From the NCBI GenBank assembly GCA_965222175.1, contig OZ244938.1, positions 3,410,001 through 3,474,000 of the forward strand: a DNA stretch of 64,000 bases, given 5' to 3'. This document shows positions 26,392-35,967 of this stretch, one piece after another. This stretch comes from NORP240 sp965222175 (GTDB taxonomy: Bacteria > Pseudomonadota > Gammaproteobacteria > Pseudomonadales > Pseudohongiellaceae). Under the pieces are notes generated by a model. It made no database searches, had not been told where the DNA came from, and was given only the letters and a program-made list of their open reading frames with translations. A program made the position numbers and the translations under genes. Each line of letters opens with the position of its first letter. The stretch's first letter is position 1.

Positions 26392-26786
26392 TATCGCTGT
26401 CCTCTTATTGCCAGCCTCAGTCCGGAAAATGCCCCGTCCAGAAATTGCAGCGAGGCCTGGTAGCGGAGGGCGTTCTCGGCGAATGCCGCCTGCTCCACTT
26501 CCGCCTCAACGCTATTGCCGTTGACCATGGGCTTGGTCGGCATGCGGTACATCAGGTTGCCGAATTCACTGTCAGCAGGCCCCTGCAGATGGGCGGACTC
26601 CGTGGTGCGCAGTCCCGGGCTGGTGTTGCTGGCAATGGCGCGCATGGCGCGTTGAAAGTCATAGTCCCTGGCCTTGTAACCGGCGGTGCCCTCGTTGGCG
26701 ATATTCGCCGCCAGTGCAGCACTGCGCTGTGAATGAAACTGCAGGGCACTGGGGTGGATGCCAAGGGCGCTATCAATCCAACTCAT
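26391..26786 (-). CDS. flgB: Proximal rod protein FlgB
   Basis: This 131-residue rod subunit is the first gene of the flgBCDEFGHIJKL operon. The N-terminal segment RSAALAANIANEGTAGYKAR then DYDFQRAMRA and the C-terminal VEAEVEQAAFAENALRYQAS are typical. A sigma-54 promoter lies 73-88 bases upstream. Confidence 0.95.
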   Translation of the reverse strand: MSWIDSALGIHPSALQFHSQRSAALAANIANEGTAGYKARDYDFQRAMRAIASNTSPGLRTTESAHLQGPADSEFGNLMYRMPTKPMVNGNSVEAEVEQAAFAENALRYQASLQFLDGAFSGLRLAIRGQR

Positions 26787-26858
26787 AATAATCTCGCTGC
26801 CTCATTACTTTCTGGTTATCTCTTCTTTGCTGCGTTCCTGCTGCGGCACGTGTTGTTC

Positions 26859-26874
26859 TGCATCACTCGTGCCA
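26859..26874 (-). promoter_or_regulatory. Sigma-54 promoter of the flgB operon
   Basis: On the minus strand: TGGCACGAGTGATGCA, with GG-N10-GC spacing and a perfect TGGCACG; one mismatch (ATGC for TTGC) at -12. Predicted start is about 60 bases before flgB. Confidence 0.8.
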
Positions 26875-27123
26875 ACAATATTTAATTAATATTTTCAGAG
26901 AGTTACCGCATTCATCAGCCATCACGGGGGCGGCGGGCGGCAAGAGCTTTCCGCTTGTGGCGGCAAGGATTGCCGCCAGGCGCTCCCGGCAGGCTGCCTG
27001 CAATCCGGTAATCGACGCCGGCCACCGACTGACAGAAAAGCCGCCCCCATGGATGCCGGCGATCACCCCGGGGATGGCGTTGAACACGGCAGGCCCCGAC
27101 ACTGACAAATCCTGTTGCCTTTA

Positions 27124-27139
27124 TGGCACACAGCTTGCA
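27124..27139 (+). promoter_or_regulatory. Sigma-54 promoter of flgA
   Basis: TGGCACACAGCTTGCA matches the -24/-12 consensus fully, with GG-N10-GC spacing. The predicted start lies about 60 bases before flgA and could also supply flgMN. Confidence 0.85.
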
Positions 27140-27212
27140 TCTCCAGACTGTATCGTGAAGACACGAACAGCACTCACCCGGATCACGGGGAACAGAGGAT
27201 GAAACAGCGATC

Positions 27213-27941
27213 ATGAAGGTCAAACTATTGACAACCTGTCGGAACCTGGTGACTTCGGCACTGGTGGCCTGCCTGCTCCTGCCGTCTGCGGCCGTGGCCG
27301 AAACACCGGCAGAATCACACGAAACGATCCGCGCCGCGGCCGAGGCATTTGCCCGTGACCAGATCGACGTTACCGGGCTTACCGGCATCCGCATACAGGC
27401 GTCGGACCTGGATCCGCGGCTGGCCCTGGCGGATTGCCAGGAACCGCTGGAGACTTTCGCCACGGGCAACAGCCGACAGCTGGCGCGCCTGACCGTCGGG
27501 GTCCGCTGCAATGGCGTCAAGCCCTGGACCCTGTATGTCCCGGTTACCGTGGACGCCATGGCGGCGGTGGTATTTTCCAGTCGCCCGTTGCTCCGTGGGG
27601 AAGCCCTGGGCAATGATGCCCTGGAGATCCGGCGCCTGCCCGTAGCCAGGCTTCCCCTGAACCATGTCAGCGAAAAATCGCAGCTGACCGGCATGGAGAC
27701 CTCCCGGCCTTTGCAGGCCGGCGTGCCCATCACCCTGAACAGTGTCAGGCCAAGACAGCTGGTAAAGCAGGGCCAGAAGGTGGCGATTATCGCCGCCAGC
27801 GGCGGCATTCAGGTTCGTATGAACGGCGTGGCGCTGAAAAACGGTTCCCGGGGAGACCTGATTCCGGTTGAGAATGGCAGTTCAGGACGACGCGTCGAGG
27901 CCGAAATACTGGATGCGGGCACCGTAAGGGTAAATTTTTGA
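27213..27941 (+). CDS. flgA: P-ring assembly chaperone FlgA
   Basis: This 242-residue periplasmic protein assists FlgI in forming the P-ring. It has a signal peptide (residues 1-29, ending AAVA). The C-terminal SAF-type domain includes LRGEALGNDALEIRRLPVA and LVKQGQKVAIIAASGGIQVR. It runs divergent from flgB, as in Pseudomonas and Vibrio, and is followed by flgM and flgN. Confidence 0.92.
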   Translation: MKVKLLTTCRNLVTSALVACLLLPSAAVAETPAESHETIRAAAEAFARDQIDVTGLTGIRIQASDLDPRLALADCQEPLETFATGNSRQLARLTVGVRCNGVKPWTLYVPVTVDAMAAVVFSSRPLLRGEALGNDALEIRRLPVARLPLNHVSEKSQLTGMETSRPLQAGVPITLNSVRPRQLVKQGQKVAIIAASGGIQVRMNGVALKNGSRGDLIPVENGSSGRRVEAEILDAGTVRVNF

Positions 27942-27957
27942 ACCAGTTAACATTAGC

Positions 27958-27985
27958 TAAAGGTTTTTTCCATTCCGGTCGTAGA
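27958..27985 (+). promoter_or_regulatory. Candidate sigma-28 promoter of flgMN
   Basis: TAAAGG-N14-GTCGTAGA, identical in boxes and spacing to the sequence before fliC. flgM is a classic FliA target in gamma-proteobacteria, which supports the reading. Predicted leader is about 80 bases. Confidence 0.65.
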
Positions 27986-28069
27986 TAGACACTATCACGG
28001 CTAAACACAGATTTTTTCCTGGCTGTCGAAGGCTCTGCAAGTATTCCGGCCAGTCGTGGAGCGATCCAG

Positions 28070-28390
28070 ATGAGCAACGAAATCAACACCGGTAAAGTCC
28101 CGGCCCACGTGGTCAGCAACAGCGGACAGAAAACCGACCCCCTGTCGCCCGGGAAGCAGGGCGAGCAGGCTGCCCGCCCGGGACCGTCGACCTCCGACAA
28201 GGTCAGCATGACCGACGATGCAGCCCGCCTGCAGGAAATCGAGGGACTGCTGAAAAATACGCCGGCCATCAACAGCGAACTGGTCGCGGAAGTCAGTCAA
28301 CTGCTGGCTGCGGGAAAGCTTGAAATCAACCTGGAGCGCATTGCCGCCAGCCTGCTGGAAACGGAAGCGGGCATTACCAAGCCTGAATAA
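28070..28390 (+). CDS. flgM: Anti-sigma-28 factor FlgM
   Basis: This 106-residue protein has a disordered Pro/Gly/Ser-rich N-terminal half. The C-terminal half (about 45-100) has the FlgM sequence DKVSMTDDAARLQEIEGLL with a helix through LVAEVSQLLAAGKLEINLER-I-A. It holds FliA inactive until exported through the finished hook, coupling late gene expression to assembly. Confidence 0.93.
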   Translation: MSNEINTGKVPAHVVSNSGQKTDPLSPGKQGEQAARPGPSTSDKVSMTDDAARLQEIEGLLKNTPAINSELVAEVSQLLAAGKLEINLERIAASLLETEAGITKPE

Positions 28391-28419
28391 CATGCCACTC
28401 AACAGCGGACGCTGAAAAA

Positions 28420-28911
28420 GTGAATACATCCCACGACCCTGCAGCACTGACGGTGCTGCTGAACACGGAACTCCACTGCGCTGCTGCGCTGCTGCATTTT
28501 CTGCAGCAGGAAGCCGCTGAGCTGGCAGGCAGCAATCACAATCCCCTGGTTACCGAAAACGACGCCAAGCTCGGTCTTATCGATGCCCTGCAACAGGCTA
28601 CGGCCAGCAGGCTGCGATTCATGGCTGCCCACGATCTGCCCACCGACCTGCAGGCAGTGGAGGCGGACAGCAGCGGGACATTCAACGACAGGGAGAGACA
28701 GCTTTTCAGCGAGGTTCTGGTACTGGCTCAACAGTGTTTTGAAGAAAACCGCCAGGTTGGCCAGTTGATCAATCGACGTTCGCAGTTCGTTACCCAGATT
28801 CTGCAAAGCCTCAACGCTGCTGCACCCGATCCCCAGGCGGAAACCTACGGCGAAGACGGTAATACCAGCTCGGGCTCACCCAGGGGCAGCAAGGACATCG
28901 CCCGCATCTAG
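28420..28911 (+). CDS. flgN: Junction-protein chaperone FlgN
   Basis: This 163-residue, mostly helical protein binds FlgK and FlgL for export. Identification is by position just after flgM and by helical pattern (LHFLQQEAAELAGSNHNPLV, LGLIDALQQATASRL). It starts with GTG, with only a weak GGAC ribosome site. The stop lies 20 bases from the convergent fliA stop. Confidence 0.8.
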   Translation: MNTSHDPAALTVLLNTELHCAAALLHFLQQEAAELAGSNHNPLVTENDAKLGLIDALQQATASRLRFMAAHDLPTDLQAVEADSSGTFNDRERQLFSEVLVLAQQCFEENRQVGQLINRRSQFVTQILQSLNAAAPDPQAETYGEDGNTSSGSPRGSKDIARI

Positions 28912-28931
28912 GGGCAGGTCTCACTTCAGAC

Positions 28932-29660
28932 TTAAACCAGGTCTTCCTCGGTAAGCCGGCTGCGCAATTTGATCCGCAACCGGGTCATGGCCTGACTGTG
29001 TACCTGGCAGGCCCTGGATTCACTGACGTTCAGGACTTCACCGATTTCCCGCAGATTCAGTCCGTAGTCATAGTACAGTGCCACTACCAGCTTTTCCTGT
29101 TCGGGCAACTCGCCGATGAACTCTGCCAGCCTGGATTTGAGGGCATCGTAATGAATCTTGTCGATGACTTCATCTTCGTCGGAAACCGGATGTGACAGGG
29201 AATTTTCGTCGTCGAGGCTGAACAGGGTGCAACTGGCTACTTCCTCCAGCAAATCACCGTATTCCTCCAGGGAAATGTTCAGTTCCCGGGCGATTTCCTT
29301 GTCCGTTGCCGTGCGTCCAAGCCGGTTCTCGACATCCTGGATCGCCTGGGAAACCTGTCGGGATTTCTGCTGCACCGACCGCGGCACCCAGGTTTCCCTG
29401 CGCAGTTCATCGATGATGGCGCCACGGATCCGGATACTGGCGTAGGCACGAAAATCGACTCCGGGTTTCGGCTCGTAGGATCGCACGGCCTCCAGGAGAC
29501 CAATCAGGCCAACCTGGATCAGGTCATCCACGCTCTTGCCCGCCGGCAGTCGGGCGCCGATATGATGGGCGATGGTCGTCACCAGGGAGATGTTGTCCTC
29601 AAACAACTGGTCTTTGGAGTACATCTCGTCCAATTCCCGGCTCTGTATACCGATATTCAT
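28932..29660 (-). CDS. fliA: Flagellar sigma factor FliA (sigma-28)
   Basis: This 242-residue sigma factor directs late flagellar genes. Region 2 (DLIQVGLIGLLEAVRSYEP, FRAYASIRIRGAIIDELR) and region 4 (LREIGEVLNVSESRACQVHS) are intact. A GAGGGA site precedes the ATG. It is last in the flhF-flhG-fliA series, as in Vibrio and Pseudomonas. Its promoter choice in this strain may favour a GTCGTAGA -10 box. Confidence 0.95.
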   Translation of the reverse strand: MNIGIQSRELDEMYSKDQLFEDNISLVTTIAHHIGARLPAGKSVDDLIQVGLIGLLEAVRSYEPKPGVDFRAYASIRIRGAIIDELRRETWVPRSVQQKSRQVSQAIQDVENRLGRTATDKEIARELNISLEEYGDLLEEVASCTLFSLDDENSLSHPVSDEDEVIDKIHYDALKSRLAEFIGELPEQEKLVVALYYDYGLNLREIGEVLNVSESRACQVHSQAMTRLRIKLRSRLTEEDLV

Positions 29661-29672
29661 CCAATCCCTCGA

Positions 29673-30503
29673 TTACGCCCGTTGCGCAGTTTGACTGGCC
29701 AACGCTTTTTCAACAAAAAACTCCACATACCCGCTGGTTCCGAATCTTTCCGGCAGGTCAGTGAGCCTCTTCGCAATCTGCTGAAACGCCAGACTCGAAA
29801 CACTATACGGATACTTATCGGTGACTGCAGCCCTGGACTTGACCGCCAATCGCAAATTTTCGTCCATGGGGACGCAGCCCAGGTAGCCCAGGGACACATT
29901 CAGGTAGAGGTCGGTAACGTCTACAAGCCGCGAATACAGGGCTTTGCCAAGATCCGCGGTTTTCACCATATTGGCCAGCACCTGGAATCCGGTCACGCCG
30001 TGTTCCTGGCTGAGCACCTTGATCAGTGCATAGGCATCAGCCAGGGAGGCAGGATCGTCGCAGACCACCACGACGATTTCCTGGGCGGCCTTGGAAAAAC
30101 TGAGGACTCCGGGTGCAATGCCTGCCGCCGTGTCCACGATCAGCACATCATAGCTGTGCTCCAGGTGACTGAATGCCCTGATCAATGCCGCCTGCTCCAG
30201 GCTGGAAAGTTGTGCCATGTGTCCCAGTCCCGAGGCCGCCGGTACAATATGCAGCCCACCGGGTCCCTGGATGATGATGTCTTCAAGCCGGCTCTGCCCG
30301 GCAATGACATGAGAAATATCCCGGCGCGGCTTCAGGTTCAGCATGATATCCACGTTGGCCATGCCCAGGTCAGCATCCATGAGTAACACGGACCTGCCGC
30401 TTTTCGCCATTTCCAGGGCCACGTTCAGGGCCACACAGGTTTTACCGACACCGCCTTTTCCGCCAGACACGGCAATTGTTCTCACCGGTTTAACATTTTT
30501 CAT
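29673..30503 (-). CDS. flhG: Flagellar number regulator FlhG (FleN), MinD-like ATPase
   Basis: This 276-residue ParA/MinD-type ATPase limits the number of polar flagella and, in Pseudomonas, restrains FleQ. The deviant Walker A SGGKGGVGKT (about 14-23), the DADLGMANVDIML stretch and IVDTAAGI are present. It has AAAGGA before the ATG. It lies between flhF and fliA. Confidence 0.95.
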   Translation of the reverse strand: MKNVKPVRTIAVSGGKGGVGKTCVALNVALEMAKSGRSVLLMDADLGMANVDIMLNLKPRRDISHVIAGQSRLEDIIIQGPGGLHIVPAASGLGHMAQLSSLEQAALIRAFSHLEHSYDVLIVDTAAGIAPGVLSFSKAAQEIVVVVCDDPASLADAYALIKVLSQEHGVTGFQVLANMVKTADLGKALYSRLVDVTDLYLNVSLGYLGCVPMDENLRLAVKSRAAVTDKYPYSVSSLAFQQIAKRLTDLPERFGTSGYVEFFVEKALASQTAQRA

Positions 30504-30574
30504 CGTACTTTTCCTTTAGGGATCGGTCTGGTTCTGACAGACCTTCGTCCAGGTATTTCCCAACGCGGTTTTAC

Positions 30575-31822
30575 TCAGGCAGTGGCGCTGCGCCGCCTGC
30601 TCATCTGGGCCACCGCCTGTCGGTAAGATTGCTTGATTTTGCTGGTGAAAAACTCATTCCCCGCCTGTTTAAGGTCGTCCGGAATACCCTGACCGGTGGC
30701 GACGTAGGAGACCGGCAGCCGGTACCGGATCAGCGCGGATAAAACCGCGCCGATGGACGCGTTTTCGTCCGTCTTGGTGATAATTGCCGCCGCCGGTTCC
30801 AGGCGCGTAAACGCCCGTATGGTATCGTTGAGCACGGACTCCTGGACCGTGGCACTCAGCACCAGGAAGGGGACAACCGGACGATCGCCTGCTAACACCG
30901 TGGCAAACTGCTTTTCGAAATCCTTGCGGCGCTGGTTGACGCCCGCCGTATCGATTATCACCAGCTTGCGCTCACTGTAGCTGTCCAGTGCCTGCTGCAT
31001 TTCCTGCTGGCTGGCGGCGACCTGCACCGACAGGCCCAGGGAACCACCCAGGGACAACAGCTGTTCTCTCTGACCCGGTCTGAAGTCGTCAGTGGTGACC
31101 AACGCTACCTGGTTTCTGCCGTGAATCTCGGCATAGCGCGCAGCCAGCTTGACCGCCGTCGTGGTCTTGCCCACGCCGGTAGAGCCGATCATGGCGATAA
31201 TGCCGCCGTCTTCCAGGGGATCCGGTGCGGGCTTTTTCAATGCCTTGAGTAACGTTCTGATCACTCGCTGCCATCCCAGGTTCAGATCATCACAGGGTAA
31301 TACCTTCTCCACCAGCTTGACCGCCAGGTCATGATTGATACCGATCATTTCCAGCCTGGATAGCAGCGCTACGCGATTGGGCTGCCGGTCCCGGGATTCG
31401 CGCCACATCAGCTGCTCCATCTCCCCTTCAAACATTTTACGCAGGCGGCCGAGCTCCTCCTGCATTTCCCGGAGGGATTGGGACTGGCTGTGGATTTCTG
31501 CCTGTTGCTGCTGTTCCCTTTGCTTGCTCAACTCCTTTTCACGCTCCAGGTTGGCGAGCATTTCGAATGGCAGGTTTCTCTCACTGCTCCCACGTGCCGC
31601 GGGTCGGGTATCCGTGGCTCGGGATGGCTCGGCGGGGGCAGACGCCGTCGCCTTGTTGACCTTGTGCTGCAATTGCTCAAGCTCGTAACCGCTGGCGGCG
31701 AGAACCTCCACTTTCCCGTTGACGCGCTTGTTGGAAATCAAAACCGCATCCTCGCCGAGTTCCTCGCGGACCTGGGCCATGGCCTGCCTCATGTTGTCTG
31801 CCTGGTATCGCTTAACTTTCAT
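30575..31822 (-). CDS. flhF: Flagellar placement GTPase FlhF
   Basis: This 415-residue SRP-type GTPase brings the first flagellar parts to the pole. The N-terminal basic domain (about 1-110) is followed by an NG domain with GSTGVGKTTTAVKLAA (G1), TTDDFRPGQREQL, IIDTAGVNQR (G3) and TKTDE (G4). GGAGCAGGC precedes the ATG. With FlhG it argues for a polar single flagellum. Confidence 0.95.
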   Translation of the reverse strand: MKVKRYQADNMRQAMAQVREELGEDAVLISNKRVNGKVEVLAASGYELEQLQHKVNKATASAPAEPSRATDTRPAARGSSERNLPFEMLANLEREKELSKQREQQQQAEIHSQSQSLREMQEELGRLRKMFEGEMEQLMWRESRDRQPNRVALLSRLEMIGINHDLAVKLVEKVLPCDDLNLGWQRVIRTLLKALKKPAPDPLEDGGIIAMIGSTGVGKTTTAVKLAARYAEIHGRNQVALVTTDDFRPGQREQLLSLGGSLGLSVQVAASQQEMQQALDSYSERKLVIIDTAGVNQRRKDFEKQFATVLAGDRPVVPFLVLSATVQESVLNDTIRAFTRLEPAAAIITKTDENASIGAVLSALIRYRLPVSYVATGQGIPDDLKQAGNEFFTSKIKQSYRQAVAQMSRRRSATA

Positions 31823-31888
31823 TGCCTGCTCCAGTAACTTTTAAGGAACCTCTGATTAATGGATAGATGAGCTTTGATTTCACTTGAT
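31823..31888. repeat. flhA-flhF gap with GGAACCTCTGATTAA motif
   Basis: The gap holds TAAGGAACCTCTGATTAA (31844-31861), related to the right arm of the repeat at 20470-20486 and to shorter copies at 16538 and 63972. It may be the remains of a dispersed element. Confidence 0.3.
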
Positions 31889-34000
31889 TCAGGCAGCATG
31901 AGACTGCGCCTGCCCAACCGTCGACATAACCTTGATCTGCCTGTTTCCAGCCACTTCGCTATAAGCCAGCACCTTCAGGCGCGGCATTGATGACTTGACA
32001 AATCGTGCCAGCCACATGCGTATCTGATCCGAAACCAGGAGTACCGGGATCTGACCAGCGGCTTCCACCTGCTGGCTCAGCGACTGGACTTCCGTCAACA
32101 GCCTTTCGGCAAGACCGGGCTCCAGTCCGCCGACACTGCCCGGACGATCAGCGGCCGTGGAGTCGCGGATGATTTTTTCGAAATCCGCACTCAGACTCAC
32201 CACCTTGATCTCCTGCTCCATGCCCACAATCTGCTGACAGATAGTGCGCCCAAGGGCGATACGTACCGCCGCGGTAAGAATATCCGGGTTCTGGTTGACG
32301 GTACCGTGCTCGGCCAGGGTTTCAACGATGGTACGCAGATCCCGTATAGGCACCCCTTCTTCCAGGAGATTCTGCAGAACCCTGAGCACCACACCCAGGC
32401 TGAGCGTATCGGGCACCAGGCTTTCAACCAGCTTCGGTGCACTCCTGGCCAGGGAATCGAGGAGTTTCTGCACTTCGTCATAACCCAGCAGTTTATGCGA
32501 GTGGGTTTTGATGGTGTGACTGAGGTGGGTGGCGATCACGGTGCTGCTGTCAACGACCGTGTAGCCTTTTGCCTGCGCATCCTCTTTCTGTGCCGCATCG
32601 ATCCAGACCGTGTCCAGGTTGAATGCCGGATCCTTGCCGGCAATGCCGTCCAGGTCACCGAAAGTCTGTCCCGGATTGATCGCCATTTCCATGCCGGGAT
32701 GAACCTCGCCATCGCTTTCAGGAACATCCAGCAAGGTGATGCGGTAGGCATTGGGAGCCAGGCTGAGATTGTCCCGGATATGCACCGGCTGCACCAGGAA
32801 GCCCATGTCCTGGGAAATTCTCTTGCGCACGGCCTTGATCCGGTCCAGCAGTTCCCCGCCCTGTTTTTTATCAACCAGGGAAATCAGCTTGTAACCCACT
32901 TCGAGTCCGATTATGTCAACACCCAGCACATCATCCCATTCCAGGTCTTTCGGTGCCTGCTCTTCTTCGGCCTCGACCTGCTCCCGTTTTTCCTCTTCTT
33001 CCTGTTCCGAGCGCCGGGATATCGCCAGCCCGATGCCCACCAGCGCCGCACTCATGGCAATGAAAATAAGGTTGGGCATGCCGGGTACGGCGCCCAGCAG
33101 GCCGATCACGCCACCGGTGACGAAGAATACCTTGGGACTTTCGAATACCTGGTCCAGTACCTGCCGACCCATGTCGGAAGAAGATCCCACCCGCGTTACA
33201 ATCAGGGCGGCAGCGACTGAAATGAGCAGCGACGGAATCTGTGCGACCAGGCCATCACCGATTGTCAGCAGCGTGTAATTGGTGGCAGCCTGACTCGCCG
33301 AGAGCCCATGTTGCAGCACGCCGATGGTGAATCCGCCCAGAATATTGATAAACAGGATAAGGATGCCGGCGATGGCGTCTCCGCGGACAAACTTGCTGGC
33401 ACCGTCCATGGCACCGTAAAAGCTGGATTCCCTGGCGATTTCTTCACGCCGTTGGCGGGCCACCTCCTGCTCGATCAGGCCGGAGTTAAGATCGGCATCG
33501 ATGGCCATCTGCTTGCCGGGCATGGCGTCCAGGGTGAACCTGGCGGTCACTTCGGATATGCGACCGGCACCCTTGGTCACCACGACAAAATTGATGATCA
33601 CCAGGATGGCAAAGACCACCAGCCCCACGGCATAGTTGCCACCGACCACAAAGTCACCGAAAGCCTCGATAACGCGACCTGCGGCCGCCGTACCGTTGTG
33701 CCCTTCAATCAGTACCACCCGTGTGGAGGCAATATTCAGGGCAAGGCGCAGCAGCGTCATTATCAACAGCACACTGGGGAAAACACCGAACTCAAGCGGC
33801 CGATGGATGTAGACCGCCACCAGCAGGATTATCAGCGATAGCGCGATATTGAAGGTAAACAGAAAGTCCAGCAGAAACGGTGGCAGCGGCAATATCATCA
33901 TCGCCAGCAGCAGCACCACCAGCAGCGGCGCACCGAGTCCGATGAGGCGCCAGTCTATGCCCAGGAAAGCGTTCTGTGATACCAGGCTGGAGTCAGCCAT
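31889..34000 (-). CDS. flhA: Flagellar export gate protein FlhA
   Basis: This 703-residue protein is the nonameric gate of the flagellar type III exporter. Eight membrane helices occupy about residues 20-320 and contain the FHIPEP-type loop with ARFTLDAMPGKQMAIDADLN. The cytoplasmic C-domain (about 360-690) docks chaperone-substrate pairs. Its start overlaps the flhB stop (TGATG), so it is coupled to the fliG-to-flhB operon. Confidence 0.96.
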   Translation of the reverse strand: MADSSLVSQNAFLGIDWRLIGLGAPLLVVLLLAMMILPLPPFLLDFLFTFNIALSLIILLVAVYIHRPLEFGVFPSVLLIMTLLRLALNIASTRVVLIEGHNGTAAAGRVIEAFGDFVVGGNYAVGLVVFAILVIINFVVVTKGAGRISEVTARFTLDAMPGKQMAIDADLNSGLIEQEVARQRREEIARESSFYGAMDGASKFVRGDAIAGILILFINILGGFTIGVLQHGLSASQAATNYTLLTIGDGLVAQIPSLLISVAAALIVTRVGSSSDMGRQVLDQVFESPKVFFVTGGVIGLLGAVPGMPNLIFIAMSAALVGIGLAISRRSEQEEEEKREQVEAEEEQAPKDLEWDDVLGVDIIGLEVGYKLISLVDKKQGGELLDRIKAVRKRISQDMGFLVQPVHIRDNLSLAPNAYRITLLDVPESDGEVHPGMEMAINPGQTFGDLDGIAGKDPAFNLDTVWIDAAQKEDAQAKGYTVVDSSTVIATHLSHTIKTHSHKLLGYDEVQKLLDSLARSAPKLVESLVPDTLSLGVVLRVLQNLLEEGVPIRDLRTIVETLAEHGTVNQNPDILTAAVRIALGRTICQQIVGMEQEIKVVSLSADFEKIIRDSTAADRPGSVGGLEPGLAERLLTEVQSLSQQVEAAGQIPVLLVSDQIRMWLARFVKSSMPRLKVLAYSEVAGNRQIKVMSTVGQAQSHAA

Positions 34001-35154
34001 CAGTCAGACCTCCCTGGCTGTCCGGTTGTGTATTCTTCCGGAACAGGAATGTTCCGGGGTGGTCTGGGTCGTTCACTGCTGTTGCGTCCCGCCTGACGAA
34101 GCTGGAAGACGTAGGCCATCACCTGGGCCACGGCCAGGAACAGGTTTCGGGGTATCTCCTGATTCAACTCGGTGGAGAAAAACAGGGCGCGAGCCAGGGG
34201 CGGCGAGGAAAACTGCACAACACCGTTCTGTTCAGCGATTTCCCTGATCCGTGCGGCCACCAGGTTCTTGCCCTTGGCAACCACCCTGGGAGCACCGCTG
34301 CTGAACTGATCGTATTTCAGCGCAACGGCATAGTGAGTCGGGTTGGTAATCACCACGTCAGCGTCCGGCACTTCCGTCATCATTCGCTGTCGCGCAATCT
34401 GCTGCTGCTTTTCCCGAATGGCTGCCCTGACTTCCGGCCTGCCTTCAGTCTCTTTCAGTTCGTCCTTGACCTCCTGCTTGGTCATGCGCAGCTGACGTCG
34501 ATGTTGCCAGAGCTGAAACGGCACATCGATGGCGGCCACCAGCACCAGAACGGAGCTGAACCCCAGCATGCACCAGACAGCCAGAGAACCGGCACTGCTC
34601 AGGGCTGCCCCCAGGGGTTGCAGCGAAAGCCCGAGAATCCGCTCAAGCACCACGTAGAGAACCAGGCAGGTGGTGGCGGAAACCAGGACGAATTTGCCGA
34701 TGGCCTTGACCAGTTCCATCAGCGACCTTGGCGAAAACAGTCGGCCAAGCCCCTTGATCGGACTGATGCGTTCCATTTTGGGTGCCACCAGTGACGCATT
34801 GAAAACCCAGCCACCCAGAGACAGCGGACTCAGCACGGTAACCGCGGTCAACATCCCAAGCAGCGGCAGCAACATGTATAACGAGGCAATAGTCGTCTCC
34901 TCAAGGCGTAGCGAAACAAGTGTTTCACTGAACGCCGCGTCGCGATCAAAGCTGAGGTTTTCCACCATCAGCAAGTTGATGTCAGCGACTATCTGCCGTC
35001 CGAAAAACAGCATCCCGAACCCGGCGCCAAGCAGCGACATGACCGTATTCAGTTCTTTGGACCGGGGTACCTGACCCTTTTTACGGGCGTCCTGAAGCCG
35101 CTTCGGCGTCGCCTGTTCGGTGCGTTCCTGTGCCTGAGACTGTGATTCCGCCAT
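34000..35154 (-). CDS. flhB: Flagellar export switch protein FlhB
   Basis: This 384-residue protein switches export from hook to filament substrates. The N-terminal RTEQATPKRLQDARKKGQVP, four membrane helices and the self-cleaving NPTH site (residues 271-274) are present. The C-terminal tail is Pro/Arg-rich. FliK, its partner in hook-length control, is at 50993. Confidence 0.96.
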   Translation of the reverse strand: MAESQSQAQERTEQATPKRLQDARKKGQVPRSKELNTVMSLLGAGFGMLFFGRQIVADINLLMVENLSFDRDAAFSETLVSLRLEETTIASLYMLLPLLGMLTAVTVLSPLSLGGWVFNASLVAPKMERISPIKGLGRLFSPRSLMELVKAIGKFVLVSATTCLVLYVVLERILGLSLQPLGAALSSAGSLAVWCMLGFSSVLVLVAAIDVPFQLWQHRRQLRMTKQEVKDELKETEGRPEVRAAIREKQQQIARQRMMTEVPDADVVITNPTHYAVALKYDQFSSGAPRVVAKGKNLVAARIREIAEQNGVVQFSSPPLARALFFSTELNQEIPRNLFLAVAQVMAYVFQLRQAGRNSSERPRPPRNIPVPEEYTTGQPGRSD

Positions 35155-35164
35155 TTAAGTACCT

Positions 35165-35935
35165 TCAGTTCACCATGGTTCGCATGAAATTGAAGCCCAA
35201 CGCGAAAAAATCCTCCAATGCCGGAAACAGCACGGGGATACTGAACAGAATAAGGACAAATCCGGCCAGCATCGTGGCCGGAAAGCCTACTGCAAAGATA
35301 TTGAGTTGCGGCGCGGCACGGGTAACCACGCCAAACGCCAGGTTGACCAACAGCACGCCTACGATAACCGGCAGGGAAATAAGCACCGCGGTCACGAACA
35401 GTTCAGCGCTGAACAGTGCAAGGTCTGCGAATATCTCCACGGCATTGAATGGGGAGCCGATGGGAATATAAACAAAACTCTGTACCAGGACATCGATCAG
35501 CAGCAGGTGTCCGTCCACGGCCAGCAGGTACAGCGTTCCCAGCAGCAGGTAGAGCTGACCGAGCATGGTTACCTGCACACCGTTCTGCGGGTCGACGGAA
35601 GACGCAAAGCCAAGCCCCATGGTCGTGGCCGTGGCCTGCCCGGCCATGACCAGGGCGCCCAGGACAATCTGCAGAATCAATCCCATGATGATGCCGATAC
35701 CAAGCTGCTGCAGGACGAGCACAATACCAACGGCGGAAAGCGGATCCACGGGTTCGAGTAAAGGCAGATTGGGCTGCACCAGGAAAGTGATCAACATGGC
35801 CAGAATGATGCGCACCCGGACCGGAACTGCGCGGGCAGAAAAAATCGGAGCGGCCACGAACAATCCGCTGATCCGCAGGAACGGCCAGAAAAAATCGCCC
35901 ACCATCGCCATGACTTGATCTATCGAGATTTCCAC
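35165..35935 (-). CDS. fliR: Flagellar export gate protein FliR
   Basis: This 256-residue integral membrane protein is part of the FliPQR pore. Several hydrophobic helices include FFWPFLRISGLFVAAPIFSA and the C-terminal LNIFAVGFPATMLAGFVLIL. The start is GTG at 35935, with AAGGA upstream; the next ATG would cut into the conserved first helix. Confidence 0.92.
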   Translation of the reverse strand: MEISIDQVMAMVGDFFWPFLRISGLFVAAPIFSARAVPVRVRIILAMLITFLVQPNLPLLEPVDPLSAVGIVLVLQQLGIGIIMGLILQIVLGALVMAGQATATTMGLGFASSVDPQNGVQVTMLGQLYLLLGTLYLLAVDGHLLLIDVLVQSFVYIPIGSPFNAVEIFADLALFSAELFVTAVLISLPVIVGVLLVNLAFGVVTRAAPQLNIFAVGFPATMLAGFVLILFSIPVLFPALEDFFALGFNFMRTMVN

Positions 35936-35967
35936 TACTGCGTCCTTCAGTTAAGCCGGCCAGGCTG

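Larger units (their letters stand above)
26787..27212. other. Divergent control region between flgB and flgA
   Basis: These 426 bases carry one sigma-54 promoter facing each way (26859-26874 and 27124-27139), so FleQ or FleR bound between them could control both operons. The open frame crossing it on the minus strand is antisense to flgA and not supported. Confidence 0.6.

Noticed and set aside
26915..27808. Long minus-strand open frame of 297 codons.
   Set aside because: It is antisense to flgA, a clear gene, and crosses both sigma-54 promoters.
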